From: CF-118 sp035934385
Lineage (GTDB): Bacteria; Chloroflexota; Dormibacteria; Dormibacterales; Dormibacteraceae
Reading direction: 5' to 3'
Assembly (NCBI GenBank): GCA_035934385.1
Contig: DASYXY010000087.1
Location: forward strand, 1 to 64,000
DNA length: 64,000 nucleotides
Numbering within the stretch: the first letter of the stretch is position 1; the number at the start of each line of letters is the position of its first letter. The notes beneath the pieces are model-generated. The model did not search any database. It was not told the DNA's origin and saw nothing but the letters and a program-made list of their open reading frames with translations. Positions 40,820 through 49,811 of the stretch are shown one piece after another. Position numbers and translations under genes: made by a program.

Positions 40820-42064
40820 ATGGACCAGGGCGAGCTCTTTCCACAGGAGGCGGGCGTGCGGCCGGCGCCTCCGCTCGCGACTCGGATGCGCCCCAAGAAG
40901 TTCGACGACCTCGTCGGCCAGCGGCGCGTGGTCGATGTGCTGCGCCGGCTGACCCAGTCGGGTCACCTGCCGAGCATCGTCCTCTGGGGACCGCCCGGCA
41001 GCGGCAAGACGACGCTCGCGGGGCTGCTCTCCACCGAGACGAGCGCACGGATGGTGACGATGAGCGCTGTCACCGCCGGCGTCGCCGACCTGCGCAAAGC
41101 GGTGGCGGAGGCCGCGGTGCATCAGCGCGCGGGACTGCGCACGGTGCTGTTCATCGACGAAATCCATCGCTTCAACAAGGCGCAGCAGGACGCGATCCTG
41201 CCCCACGTCGAGAACGGAACGGTCACGCTTATCGGGGCCACCACGGAGAACCCTTCCTTCGAGGTCATCGCCCCTCTGCTCTCGCGCAGCCGGGTGTTCA
41301 GGCTCGAAGCTCTCGACCGCGAAGAGCTGAAGCAGGTCGCCGAACGCGGACTGGGCGAGCTCCATGCGACGATCGGCGCCGACGCGATGGACGCACTCCT
41401 CGAGGCTGCTCGCGGAGATGCGCGTGTCGCTCTCAACGGACTCGAGGCTGCGTCCGCCCTCGCCGGTTCCGACGAGATCTCGGTCGAGCACATCGAGCGC
41501 GCGCTGCAGCAACGACACCTTCTCTATGACCGCGCGGGCGACCAGCACTACGACATCGTCTCGGCCTTGATCAAGAGCGTGAGAGGCAGCGACCCCGACG
41601 CGGCGGTCTACTGGCTCGCCCGAATGCTCGAGGCAGGTGAGGATCCGCTGTTCGTGGCGCGGCGCCTCGTGATCTCGGCGGCCGAGGACGTAGGGCTGGC
41701 GGACCCGCAGGCGCTGCAGGTTGCGATCGCCGCGCAGCAGGCCGCGCACTTCGTCGGCATGCCCGAGGCTGTGCTGCCTCTCACCGAGGCGGCGCTGTAC
41801 CTCGCGCTCGCGCCGAAGTCCAACTCCGCACTTACTTCGTACGGCGCCGCGCGTGAGCTCATCCAGGAGACGGGCAACGAACCGGTGCCGCTGCATCTGC
41901 GCAACGCGGTCACCGGTCTGATGCGTTCGATGGGTTACGGGCGCGATTACAAGTACGCGCACGATTTCGAGGGCGGCGTAGCGGACCAGGTGCACATGCC
42001 GGACAAGCTGAAGAAACGCAAGGTCTACACGCCGAACCCGCGGGACAGGAAGACCGCTCAGTAG
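40820..42064 (+). CDS. rarA: Replication-associated recombination protein A (RarA/MgsA) AAA+ ATPase
   Basis: 414 residues. Walker A is WGPPGSGKTT (about 57-65), Walker B LFIDEIHRFNKAQQDA, sensor ATTENPSFEV. The C-terminal half has the MgsA tetramerisation segments (YDIVSALIKSVRGSDPDAAV, RRLVISAAEDVGLADP). It acts at stalled replication forks and with clamp loader-like activity. It is divergent from the zinc-ribbon GGDEF gene. Confidence 0.95.
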   Translation: MDQGELFPQEAGVRPAPPLATRMRPKKFDDLVGQRRVVDVLRRLTQSGHLPSIVLWGPPGSGKTTLAGLLSTETSARMVTMSAVTAGVADLRKAVAEAAVHQRAGLRTVLFIDEIHRFNKAQQDAILPHVENGTVTLIGATTENPSFEVIAPLLSRSRVFRLEALDREELKQVAERGLGELHATIGADAMDALLEAARGDARVALNGLEAASALAGSDEISVEHIERALQQRHLLYDRAGDQHYDIVSALIKSVRGSDPDAAVYWLARMLEAGEDPLFVARRLVISAAEDVGLADPQALQVAIAAQQAAHFVGMPEAVLPLTEAALYLALAPKSNSALTSYGAARELIQETGNEPVPLHLRNAVTGLMRSMGYGRDYKYAHDFEGGVADQVHMPDKLKKRKVYTPNPRDRKTAQ

Positions 42065-42073
42065 GATTCGGGG

Positions 42074-42697
42074 GTGGCCGACGCCCTTGTCATCTTCAAG
42101 CCGGACGCGTCGTACCGCCTCGCGGTCCGCGCCAACCTGTGGCGGTGGCTCAGCACCGAGTACAGGTGGAAGCTCGAGGCGCTCACGTGGTACCAGCCGA
42201 CCAAAGCCCTGATCGAGAGCCACTACGACTTCCTGCAGGGGCGCCCGTTCTTTCCGTGGCTGGCTGATTTCATGACCGCCCTGCCTCTCGTGGTCGGCCG
42301 GATCACCGCGTCGGCCGAGGCTCTCGAAGGCATGCGCTACGACCTCGGCGAGACGCGCATCGCTCAGTCGCGGCCTGGCTCATTGCGCGAGCGCTTCGGC
42401 ATCTTCGGAGGCATCAACTGCTTCCACCTCTCCGACGCGCCGGAGACCGGCGAATCAGAGGTCGCGCGCTGGCGTCATTTTCTTCCGCTCGACAAGGTCG
42501 ACATCGAGCTCGACCGCGAGTCGAGCAAACCCGACCACACCTATCACCTGCGCTCGCTGGCGACACAGGTCGCGACCGGCGTCCACCCAGGCCTCGCGAT
42601 CGAAGCGATGAAGGAGCTGCTCGCCGAGGAATCCGACCTAATCGGAAAGCAGCGCGAGGACTTCTACCGAATCATCCTTGGTGCTCTGACGGCTTAG
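42074..42697 (+). CDS. Divergent nucleoside-diphosphate-kinase-like protein
   Basis: 207 residues from a GTG, 9 bases after rarA. ALVIFKPDA at the start, GRPFFPWLADFMTALPLVVG, then PGSLRERFGIFGGINCFHLS match the NDK fold. The histidine in NCFHLSD corresponds to the phospho-histidine of NDK (HGSDS). The protein is about 65 residues longer than ordinary NDK and several nucleotide-loop residues differ. It may be an NDK-like enzyme with another substrate. Confidence 0.7.
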   Translation: MADALVIFKPDASYRLAVRANLWRWLSTEYRWKLEALTWYQPTKALIESHYDFLQGRPFFPWLADFMTALPLVVGRITASAEALEGMRYDLGETRIAQSRPGSLRERFGIFGGINCFHLSDAPETGESEVARWRHFLPLDKVDIELDRESSKPDHTYHLRSLATQVATGVHPGLAIEAMKELLAEESDLIGKQREDFYRIILGALTA

Positions 42698-43262
42698 CCG
42701 CGTCGGCCTCTTTGGCGGCGTGCTCCTCGGGGGATCCCTTGGCGCGCACGAGCACTGGCCTCGTGAAAAGCTCCGAGTTCGGCACCACGAGCAGGTCGCC
42801 CTCCGCGGTGCGCACCAGCGAGACGCGCAGCTTTACCTCGACCACCTCGCCCGTGTGCCCGTCGAGCACGATGCGGTCACCGACGCGAATGTGTCGCTCC
42901 AGCAGCAGGTAGTAGCCCGACACGTAGTCCCGCAGCAGGTCCTGCACCCCGAGCGCGGCGACAACGGTGGCCAGCAGGATGCCGACGAGCGTGACGTTGG
43001 CGGACTGGACCGCGAAGCCGATCGCGGCCGTGATGCCGATGCCGATTACTACGACGTAAACGACGCGGCGGCCCAGCACGATCATGTCTGGGCGGACAGC
43101 GCGGTGGCGGAGCTGCTCGGCGATCAGATGCGCGATCAGGCGCGAGGCGACCAGGAAGACGATGAATACGACCAGGCCGGCGGTCACGAACGCGATGTTC
43201 CGGATGTCCTCGGACGACAGCGACCACGCACCCAGGGCCGACCCCGCCAGAGGCGGTGTCAT
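42672..43262 (-). CDS. Small-conductance mechanosensitive channel (MscS family)
   Basis: 196 residues with three N-terminal helices and a beta domain. The pore-helix region (VGILLATVVAALGVQDLLRD) and the beta-domain signature RVGDRIVLDGHTGEVVEV are typical. It lacks a large C-terminal domain. It overlaps the L25 gene start/stop by ATGA, an unexpected coupling of a channel with a ribosomal protein. Confidence 0.9.
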   Translation of the reverse strand: MTPPLAGSALGAWSLSSEDIRNIAFVTAGLVVFIVFLVASRLIAHLIAEQLRHRAVRPDMIVLGRRVVYVVVIGIGITAAIGFAVQSANVTLVGILLATVVAALGVQDLLRDYVSGYYLLLERHIRVGDRIVLDGHTGEVVEVKLRVSLVRTAEGDLLVVPNSELFTRPVLVRAKGSPEEHAAKEADAAKPSEHQG

Positions 43263-43921
43263 TCTTCGGTCTCGGCTTGCTCCCCTTCCGCCGGAGCGCC
43301 TTCAGCCGGCGCGGCCTCACCCTCGGCGGGCACCGCGCCCTCAGCCGCGGGCACCTCCTCCTCGATCTTGAGCTCGCGCTTGTGCACGATCTTCACGACC
43401 AGCTCGTCCGGGTCCGCGAGGATCGTGATGCCCTTGGGCACGGTGAGCTCGGAGACGCGCATGCCGTCGTCGATCTCAGCCAGCGGGGTCAGGTCGACCT
43501 CGAAGGCTTCGGGGATCTCGGTCGGGAGGCACTCGACCTCGAGCTCATGAATGGGCTGCAGGACATCGGCGTCGCCGCGCTTGACCGCGGCGGATTCACC
43601 GACGAGGTGGATCGGCACCTCGACCCGGATTTTCTCCTCGAGGTTGACCTGGTAGAAGTCGACGTGAATTGGTCCGAGCCGCCGCGGGTGCGTCTGGATC
43701 TCGCGTACGAGCACCTTCTCGGTCCGGCTTCCGTCGACCACCAGGTCGACCAGGTGGGTCCTGCCCGATTTGACGAACACCTTCTGGAACTCGAGCCGGT
43801 CGAGGACTAGCGGAGTCGGCGCCGCCGTGTGGCCGTAGACGACCGCGACGAGCTTGCCCTCGCGGTGCAGCCGGCGCGAGCGCTTGCCGAGGACCTGGCG
43901 GGTGGAGGCATTCAGTTGCAT
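43259..43921 (-). CDS. rplY: 50S ribosomal protein L25/general stress protein Ctc
   Basis: 220 residues. The N-terminal L25 domain (GKRSRRLHREGKLVAVVYG) binds 5S rRNA. The C-terminal TL5-type domain (VLQPIHELEVECLPTEIPE) follows. The tail is a low-complexity acidic Ala/Glu/Gly/Pro repeat typical of the long Ctc type. It is transcribed ahead of mscS. Confidence 0.93.
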   Translation of the reverse strand: MQLNASTRQVLGKRSRRLHREGKLVAVVYGHTAAPTPLVLDRLEFQKVFVKSGRTHLVDLVVDGSRTEKVLVREIQTHPRRLGPIHVDFYQVNLEEKIRVEVPIHLVGESAAVKRGDADVLQPIHELEVECLPTEIPEAFEVDLTPLAEIDDGMRVSELTVPKGITILADPDELVVKIVHKRELKIEEEVPAAEGAVPAEGEAAPAEGAPAEGEQAETEE

Positions 43922-44004
43922 TCAGTAGGTCTTGTCCTTAAGTCGCCTGGCGACCCATAGCAGCGCCTCAGGTTGGAGAGGCGTGCCTATGATATCGCAA
44001 CCTC

Positions 44005-44535
44005 ATGCAGAGCCCTCCTCCGGCCGGCTACCCCCCGGCCCCGATGCAGCAGTACCAGGCCCCGCCCCAGGTCCAGACGACCTACGCCGGCTTCTGGATC
44101 CGGTTCATCGCCCGCTTCATCGACAGCCTCATCCTGGGCATCCCGGTGGCGATCCTGTTTTTCATCTTGATCGCGCTCTCCGGCGCAGCCCTGAGCGCGA
44201 ACAGCTCGGATCAAAACGCCCAGAACGCCACCGCCGGGGTCGCCGGCGGGATATTCATCCTCTTCTATCTGCTGGTCGCGGTCGGGATCGCCGGTTACCA
44301 GATCTACTTCTGGGGCACCAGCGGCCAGACGATCGCGATGCGACTCTTCCATCTCCGCGTCGTTGACGCCACCACCGGAGCACCGATCGGAGTCGGCCGC
44401 GCCGCACTGCGCTGGCTGATGACGATCGTCAACAGCTGGGCCTGCTACATCGGCTGGATCTGGGTCGCCTTTGACGCCCGTAAGCAGGGCTGGCACGACA
44501 AGGTGGCCAACTCGGTGGTGCTCCAGATCCCGTAG
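44005..44535 (+). CDS. RDD-family membrane protein 1
   Basis: 176 residues. A Pro/Gln-rich N-terminal stretch of about 25 residues precedes the RDD domain (YAGFWIRFIARFIDSLILG), with Arg and Asp in place. Three to four helices follow. The RDD family has roles in salt or compatible-solute transport in a few cases; function here is unknown. It is followed by a paralogue, suggesting tandem duplication. Confidence 0.84.
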   Translation: MQSPPPAGYPPAPMQQYQAPPQVQTTYAGFWIRFIARFIDSLILGIPVAILFFILIALSGAALSANSSDQNAQNATAGVAGGIFILFYLLVAVGIAGYQIYFWGTSGQTIAMRLFHLRVVDATTGAPIGVGRAALRWLMTIVNSWACYIGWIWVAFDARKQGWHDKVANSVVLQIP

Positions 44536-44544
44536 GGGTCTCGC

Positions 44545-45141
44545 GTGCAGAACCCTCCGCCTCCCCCGCCGCCGCCGGCTGATCTTCCCCCTCCGCCACC
44601 GCCTCCAGGCAGCATCCCGCCGCCAGTTCCGCCGCCGGGAGTCCTGGCGCCGCCGGCATCGGCGCCCCCGCCGGCGCTTGGCGGCCTCGGTTACAACCCA
44701 GGTATCGCGTACGCCGGCTTCTGGATCCGTTTCGTGGCGGTGATCATCGACGGCGTCATCGTCACCGTCGCCACCATCGTCGTTTCGATCGTACTGGGCA
44801 TATTCATCGGGCTGCTTGCGGGCTTCACAGGTTCATCCCTCGACGTGTCGCAGGGCGGGCCGCTGACCTACCTGAGTTACCTGGTCTCGTTCACGATTTC
44901 GATCGGCTACTTCGTCTACTACTGGGGGATGGGAGCGACCCGCGGAATGCGCTTCTTCCGGATCGCGGTCGTGGACGCGGACACAGGCCAGCCCATCGGC
45001 TTCGGGCGCGCCGCGCTGCGTTATGTGGGCTACGTACTCAGCGTCATCCCCTGCTACATCGGCCTGATCTGGGCGGCGTTCGACCCGAAGAAGCAGGGTT
45101 GGCACGACAAGATCGCCAACTCAGTCGTGATCCTGGGCTAG
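44545..45141 (+). CDS. RDD-family membrane protein 2
   Basis: 198 residues from a GTG, 9 bases after its paralogue. A Pro-rich N-terminus of about 50 residues (PPPPPPPADLPPPPP) is followed by YAGFWIRFVAVIIDGVIVTV and later ATRGMRFFRIAVVDADTGQP. The C-terminal IGLIWAAFDPKKQGWHDKI closely repeats that of the first copy. Its 3' end overlaps the convergent mutase small subunit gene. Confidence 0.84.
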   Translation: MQNPPPPPPPPADLPPPPPPPGSIPPPVPPPGVLAPPASAPPPALGGLGYNPGIAYAGFWIRFVAVIIDGVIVTVATIVVSIVLGIFIGLLAGFTGSSLDVSQGGPLTYLSYLVSFTISIGYFVYYWGMGATRGMRFFRIAVVDADTGQPIGFGRAALRYVGYVLSVIPCYIGLIWAAFDPKKQGWHDKIANSVVILG

Positions 45142-45551
45142 CTGGACGGAAACCTCTTCCTCAACCACTCGACAATTTCATTCAGCGGCGTGCCCGGCGT
45201 GAACAGCTCGGCCACACCCTGCTTCTTCAGCTCCTCGATGTCGTCGTCGGGGATGATCCCGCCGCCAAACACGATGATGTCGGTGGCGTTTTTCTTTTTG
45301 AGCTCGTCGACCACTGCCGGGAACAGCGTCATGTGCGCCCCGGAATGCAGCGACAGCCCGATCACCTGCGCGTCCTCCTGGAGCGCAGCGTCGACGACCA
45401 TCGCGGGCGTCTGCCGCAGCCCCGTGTAGATCACCTCATAACCTGCGTCGCGCAGCGCGCGGGCGACGACCTTCACGCCCCGGTCGTGACCGTCGAGGCC
45501 GACCTTGGCGAGCAGGATGCGTACAGGTTTCGCCGGCGCTCTGGCGGCCAA
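45138..45551 (-). CDS. Methylmalonyl-CoA mutase B12-binding (small) subunit
   Basis: 137 residues from a TTG. LAKVGLDGHDRGVKVVARAL carries the DxHxxG lower-axial histidine for cobalamin. VIGLSLHSGAHMTL and FGGGIIPDDDI follow the B12-domain pattern. It pairs with the large subunit 1 base upstream. Split architecture (separate B12 domain) is usual for archaeal and some bacterial mutases. Confidence 0.93.
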   Translation of the reverse strand: MAARAPAKPVRILLAKVGLDGHDRGVKVVARALRDAGYEVIYTGLRQTPAMVVDAALQEDAQVIGLSLHSGAHMTLFPAVVDELKKKNATDIIVFGGGIIPDDDIEELKKQGVAELFTPGTPLNEIVEWLRKRFPSS

Positions 45552-45552
45552 C

Positions 45553-47199
45553 TCAGATGACCGCCTTTTCGGTGTAGACCCCGAACACTTCGATGAGCGC
45601 GTTCATGATTTCGCCCTCGGTGGCGTACGCCCTCACCGCCTCGAGGATGTGGGGCATCAGGTTGTCGGAGCCGGCCGCCGCCTTGCGCAGGCGGTTGATG
45701 GCCGACGTGAAACGCGCCTGGTCGCGCTTGGCGCGCACCGCCCGCACGCGCTCGACCTGTTCGGCTTCGAGCCTCGGATCGATGCGGAGGATCTCGATCG
45801 GCGCTTGTTCATCAACCGTGAACTCGTTGACTCCGACCATGATCCGGCGCTTTTGCTCCACCTCCTGCTGGTAGCGAAACGAGGCGTCCGCGATCTCCTT
45901 CTGGAAGAACCCGGCCTCGATCGCCGGAATCACGCCGCCCAGCTCCTCGATGCGCTTGAAGTAAACCTCGGCCTGGCGCTCGATCTCGTCGGTGAGCGAC
46001 TCGACGAAGTAGCTGCCGCCGAGCGGATCGATCGTGTTGACCACGCCGGTCTCGTACGCGATGAGCTGCTGCGTGCGCAGAGCGATTCGCGCCGAGTCGT
46101 CTGTCGGTAGCGCCAGCACCTCGTCCATCGCGTTCGTGTGCAGCGACTGCGTACCCCCGAGCACGGCCGAGAGCGCCTCCAGCGCGGTGCGCGCGATGTT
46201 GAGCTCGGGCTGCTGCGCGGTCAGAGACACGCCCGCGGTCTGCGTGTGGAACCTGAGCTTCCAAGAGCGCTCGTCCTGCGCGCCGTACTTCTCGCGCATC
46301 CAGCGCGCCCAGATGCGGCGCGCCGCGCGGAACTTGGCGATCTCTTCGAAGAAGTCGATATGCGCGTCGAAGAAAAACGAAAGCCTGGATGCGAAATCGT
46401 CGATGCGCATCCCTCGCTCGATACACGCGTCGACGTACGCCATCCCATCCGCGAGCGTGAATGCAAGCTCCTGCGCCGCGGTCGAGCCGGCCTCGCGGAT
46501 GTGATAGCCGGAGATGGAGATGGTGTTCCACTTGGGCACCTCGGCGGCGCAGTACTCGATGGAGTCCACGACCAGGCGCATCGACGGGGCGGGCGGAAAG
46601 ATGAACTCCTTCTGCGCTATGAACTCTTTGAGGATGTCGTTCTGCAGCGTGCCACCGAGCTTGTTGAAGGGCACTCCCTGCTTCTCGGCGACCGCCAGGT
46701 ACATGCACAGCAGGATCGCCGCGGGAGAGTTGATGGTCATCGAGGTCGTGATGTCGCCGAGCGGGATGCCCTCGAACAGCGTCTCCATGTCGGCGAGGGA
46801 GTCGATGGCGACGCCGCAGTGGCCGATCTCGCCCCGGCTCGTGGGCGCGTCGGAATCCTGCCCCATCAGGGTGGGCATGTCGAAGGCCACCGACAGCCCC
46901 GTCTGGCCGTTCGCGAGCAGGTACTTGTAGCGCTTGTTCGTCTCTTCGGCCGTCGCGAACCCGGAGAACTGCCGCATCGTCCAGAGCCGGCCGCGGTAAC
47001 CAGTCGGATGGATTCCCCGTGTGTACGGGTACTGGCCGGGCATCTCCTCGGCCCGCACCGGCAGGTCGTCCGAGGTGTAGAGCGGCTTGACCGGGACCCC
47101 GGAGATGGTCGACGTCTCGATGTCGTCGGTGCGCCTGGTCGGGCTCGACTCGAACTCCTCGCGCCAGACCTGTTTCGGATCGCGGGCCCTGCCTTTCAT
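45553..47199 (-). CDS. Methylmalonyl-CoA mutase large (catalytic) subunit
   Basis: 548 residues, TIM-barrel substrate-binding subunit. RGIHPTGYRGRLWTMRQFSG and FDMPTLMGQDSDAP are conserved, as is SLHTNAMDEVLALPTD. It rearranges (R)-methylmalonyl-CoA to succinyl-CoA with adenosylcobalamin. It lies between meaB and the B12 subunit. Close relatives act on isobutyryl- or ethylmalonyl-CoA, so specificity is not certain. Confidence 0.92.
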   Translation of the reverse strand: MKGRARDPKQVWREEFESSPTRRTDDIETSTISGVPVKPLYTSDDLPVRAEEMPGQYPYTRGIHPTGYRGRLWTMRQFSGFATAEETNKRYKYLLANGQTGLSVAFDMPTLMGQDSDAPTSRGEIGHCGVAIDSLADMETLFEGIPLGDITTSMTINSPAAILLCMYLAVAEKQGVPFNKLGGTLQNDILKEFIAQKEFIFPPAPSMRLVVDSIEYCAAEVPKWNTISISGYHIREAGSTAAQELAFTLADGMAYVDACIERGMRIDDFASRLSFFFDAHIDFFEEIAKFRAARRIWARWMREKYGAQDERSWKLRFHTQTAGVSLTAQQPELNIARTALEALSAVLGGTQSLHTNAMDEVLALPTDDSARIALRTQQLIAYETGVVNTIDPLGGSYFVESLTDEIERQAEVYFKRIEELGGVIPAIEAGFFQKEIADASFRYQQEVEQKRRIMVGVNEFTVDEQAPIEILRIDPRLEAEQVERVRAVRAKRDQARFTSAINRLRKAAAGSDNLMPHILEAVRAYATEGEIMNALIEVFGVYTEKAVI

Positions 47200-47212
47200 G
47201 CGGCGTTTTCCA

Positions 47213-48109
47213 TTATCCGAGGTCTTTCAGGATCTCCTCCGCGACTCCGTAAGGAGTTCCGTCCTCGAGCAGGCGCTGGGCCAGGGGGCCGCCATCGGCG
47301 AGCACCGCCCGCGCCCGCTGCCTGGCGATCTCGGCCACGACCTCCGCGGTCTCGTCCTTGAGCCGCTGCTGAGCGTGCGCCTCCGCCGTGCCGGCGGCTT
47401 CCAGGTGCTTGCGGTGCGACTCGATGGCTGCCCACAGCTCCTCGATGCCCTCCTGCCGAGCCGCGGACGTCGCGATGATCGGCTGCTTCCAGCCTTTGTC
47501 AGGGCCTCTCGCGGCGAGGGACAACATCGCCCGCAGCTCGGTGGCGACGCGCTGATGCCCTTCCAGGTCGGACTTGTTGACCACGAATACGTCGGCGATC
47601 TCGAGGATCCCGGCTTTGATCATCTGGACTCCGTCGCCGAGGTTCGGGGTAAGGACCACCACCGTCGTGTCCGCGACGGCCGCCACCTCGAGCTCGGACT
47701 GACCCACGCCTACCGTCTCGAGGATCACCGGGTCGAAGCCGAACGCGCCCAGCAGCCGGACCGCCTCCCGGGTGGCGAGCGAAAGCCCGCCCAGGTGCCC
47801 GCGCGCGCCCATGCTGCGGATGAAGACCTTCGGGTCGAGCGCGTGCCTCTGCATGCGGATGCGGTCGCCGAGGATGGCCCCACCGGTGAACGGCGAGTTG
47901 GGGTCGGCCGCGATGACCGCCACCGAACGGTCGCGCTTGCGTAGCAGGGTGACCAGCGCGTCCACCAGCGTCGATTTGCCCGTTCCCGGTGCGCCGGTGA
48001 AACCGATGACGTAGGGCCTTCGTGAGCGGTCGCGAAGCGCCTGCTGCAGCTCGCGGACCCCCGCATCGCGGCGCTCGATCATGGTGATGGCGCGCGCCAG
48101 GGCGCGCAC
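47213..48109 (-). CDS. meaB: Mutase-associated GTPase MeaB/ArgK
   Basis: 298 residues from a GTG. P-loop is GFTGAPGTGKST. The switch region is ILETVGVGQSELEVA and the guanine specificity motif NKSD appears as VVNKSDLEG. MeaB guards cobalamin loading of the mutase. In-frame codons upstream (TSDLAERFRAGD) look like family N-terminus but contain no usual start codon before an in-frame stop. Confidence 0.93.
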   Translation of the reverse strand: MRALARAITMIERRDAGVRELQQALRDRSRRPYVIGFTGAPGTGKSTLVDALVTLLRKRDRSVAVIAADPNSPFTGGAILGDRIRMQRHALDPKVFIRSMGARGHLGGLSLATREAVRLLGAFGFDPVILETVGVGQSELEVAAVADTTVVVLTPNLGDGVQMIKAGILEIADVFVVNKSDLEGHQRVATELRAMLSLAARGPDKGWKQPIIATSAARQEGIEELWAAIESHRKHLEAAGTAEAHAQQRLKDETAEVVAEIARQRARAVLADGGPLAQRLLEDGTPYGVAEEILKDLG

Positions 48110-48183
48110 GTCGCCTGCCCGAAACCGTTCCGCTAGGTCAGAAGTCTTAGTGACGCTTAAAGGTTACTTAGCGTGGCAAGGTT

Positions 48184-48300
48184 GGCTCGGCTTCGCCGAG
48201 CCATGACTCCGCATCGCAAGCGGTCGCCATGCGTGGCTAGGCGTGGGGGGTTCCCCGCAAGGGGGGCCTGCCCCCCTTGCGAATCGGCCTGCCCCCCTTG
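48184..48300. repeat. Cluster of GC-run hairpins and a direct repeat
   Basis: A perfect 8-bp hairpin (48184-48202, loop TTC) is followed by CGCAAGGGGGG/CCCCCCTTGCG (48256-48266 with 48271-48281, loop CCTG). The segment GGCCTGCCCCCCTTG occurs twice. It lies between the LCP gene end and the meaB start. No T-tract is seen. Confidence 0.55.
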
Positions 48301-48307
48301 TGCATTT

Positions 48308-49777
48308 TTATGCGAACCACCGTGCCCCGAAGTCGTGACCCAGCACGACCACGATCCCGTACGTCTGCTGGCCGCGCGCCGGCTGCGGGCTGGCGGGCGT
48401 CGCCGCGATCACCTGGCCGCCGAAGTAGTTGGCCAGCCATGCGGTCGTCTTCGGGAACTGTCCGCCGGAGTAATCGAGGATCAGCGTCCTCGCCGAGTTG
48501 CCGTGCAGGATCGGGTTCGCGAGCTGCAGGCCGAGCGGGTCGAGCATCGTGGTGACCCGATCGGCCAGGTCGTTGTAGGTGTACGAAGCGTTGGCGAACT
48601 GCACCGGCGCCCTCTCGGCCAGCAGCGACTGGTCGACGAACGCAGATGCGATGTACTGGCGGATCATCCGGTAGGTCGAGTCCTCAGGACAGAGCTGCGA
48701 GGCGTACGGGCCCATCCCGCAGTCGCCGCCGTAAAGGAAGTTGCCCGCGGCGGCGCCCGAGGGCGCGGTCAGCGCCAGCCGGATGATCGCGCTGTCCGGA
48801 AGGTTCTTGCCCCAGTCGTAGATCGCCTTCATGTCGGACAGCGACATGTCGGTGTGGATGTTCTTCTGCAATGCATCCAGCAGCCGCGGCGCCTGCGCCC
48901 ACCCGTTGACGGTGGTCGCTTTCTTCTTGATCGCTTCCATGATGTCCTGCTGCCGGCGCGAGCGCCCGAAGTCGGACGACTGCTGCGGCTCGATCGCGTG
49001 CCGCGACCTCGCGATCTCGAGTGCCTGCTCACCATTCAGGTGCTGGCATCCGGCCCTGAAGTGCAGGGCGATGAAGCCGTGCCCGTAGTTGGGATAGTCG
49101 TAGTCGTCGAGGTTGGTCGTCAGGCACACGTCGACGCCGCCGAGGGCGTTGACCATGTCGCGGAACGCCACGAAATCGATGGCGATGTAGCGGTCGAAGG
49201 TGATGCCAGTGACCTTCCCCACCTCGTGCTCGGCTGCGTAACCGCCGCCGTCCCGTCCCTGGTACTGCGACGCGACGCAGCAGATGACGCTGACGTAGGG
49301 CACCTCGTACGCCGCGTTGATCTTGTTCGTCCAGATGCTGTTCGGATTGGACTGGAGGTTCATGTGCACGACCAGGTCGCGCGGAATCGACGCGAGCATC
49401 ACTCGGTGCGAGTTGGGATCGATGGTCACCGCCATGATCGAGTCGGTGAGGAATGGAGCGTCGTTCTCGTAGCCGCCCATTCCGAGCAGCAGGATGCTGA
49501 CCTGCTGGCCGTGCTCCAGCTTGTAAGCGATCGAGCCTGGCTGGGGCTGCACCGCCTCCACCACCGCGCCGAGCGTCAGACCCTTGCCGGTGGTCGCGGA
49601 CAGAAAGTCGTCGATCCGCCTGTACACCACCGTGCCCGTGACGACGATCGCCACCAGCAGGACGGCGCCGATCAACGCCGGAACCGACCTGGTCAGGCGG
49701 TGTGAGACGGAGTAGCGGGATCGCCTGGCCCTAGGCCTGGCCCTGGACATGCGCACGGGGATTTTAGCCTGTGACAC
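48308..49777 (-). CDS. LytR-CpsA-Psr (LCP) family protein
   Basis: 489 residues from a GTG; the ATG at 49750 is an alternative. One helix near residues 34-52 anchors it. The LCP core has ASIPRDLVVHMN and NALGGVDVCLTTNLDDYDYP, then EIARSRHAI with catalytic arginines. The C-terminal part resembles LytR_C. LCP enzymes attach wall polymers to peptidoglycan in organisms with a Gram-positive-like wall. Confidence 0.9.
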   Translation of the reverse strand: MSQAKIPVRMSRARPRARRSRYSVSHRLTRSVPALIGAVLLVAIVVTGTVVYRRIDDFLSATTGKGLTLGAVVEAVQPQPGSIAYKLEHGQQVSILLLGMGGYENDAPFLTDSIMAVTIDPNSHRVMLASIPRDLVVHMNLQSNPNSIWTNKINAAYEVPYVSVICCVASQYQGRDGGGYAAEHEVGKVTGITFDRYIAIDFVAFRDMVNALGGVDVCLTTNLDDYDYPNYGHGFIALHFRAGCQHLNGEQALEIARSRHAIEPQQSSDFGRSRRQQDIMEAIKKKATTVNGWAQAPRLLDALQKNIHTDMSLSDMKAIYDWGKNLPDSAIIRLALTAPSGAAAGNFLYGGDCGMGPYASQLCPEDSTYRMIRQYIASAFVDQSLLAERAPVQFANASYTYNDLADRVTTMLDPLGLQLANPILHGNSARTLILDYSGGQFPKTTAWLANYFGGQVIAATPASPQPARGQQTYGIVVVLGHDFGARWFA

Positions 49778-49811
49778 CAGGCTTCAGACAACGCTTTCCG
49801 AACGACCGTGG

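Noticed and set aside
40778..42223. Extended reverse frame of the zinc-ribbon GGDEF gene
   Set aside because: It is antisense to rarA and has no domain.
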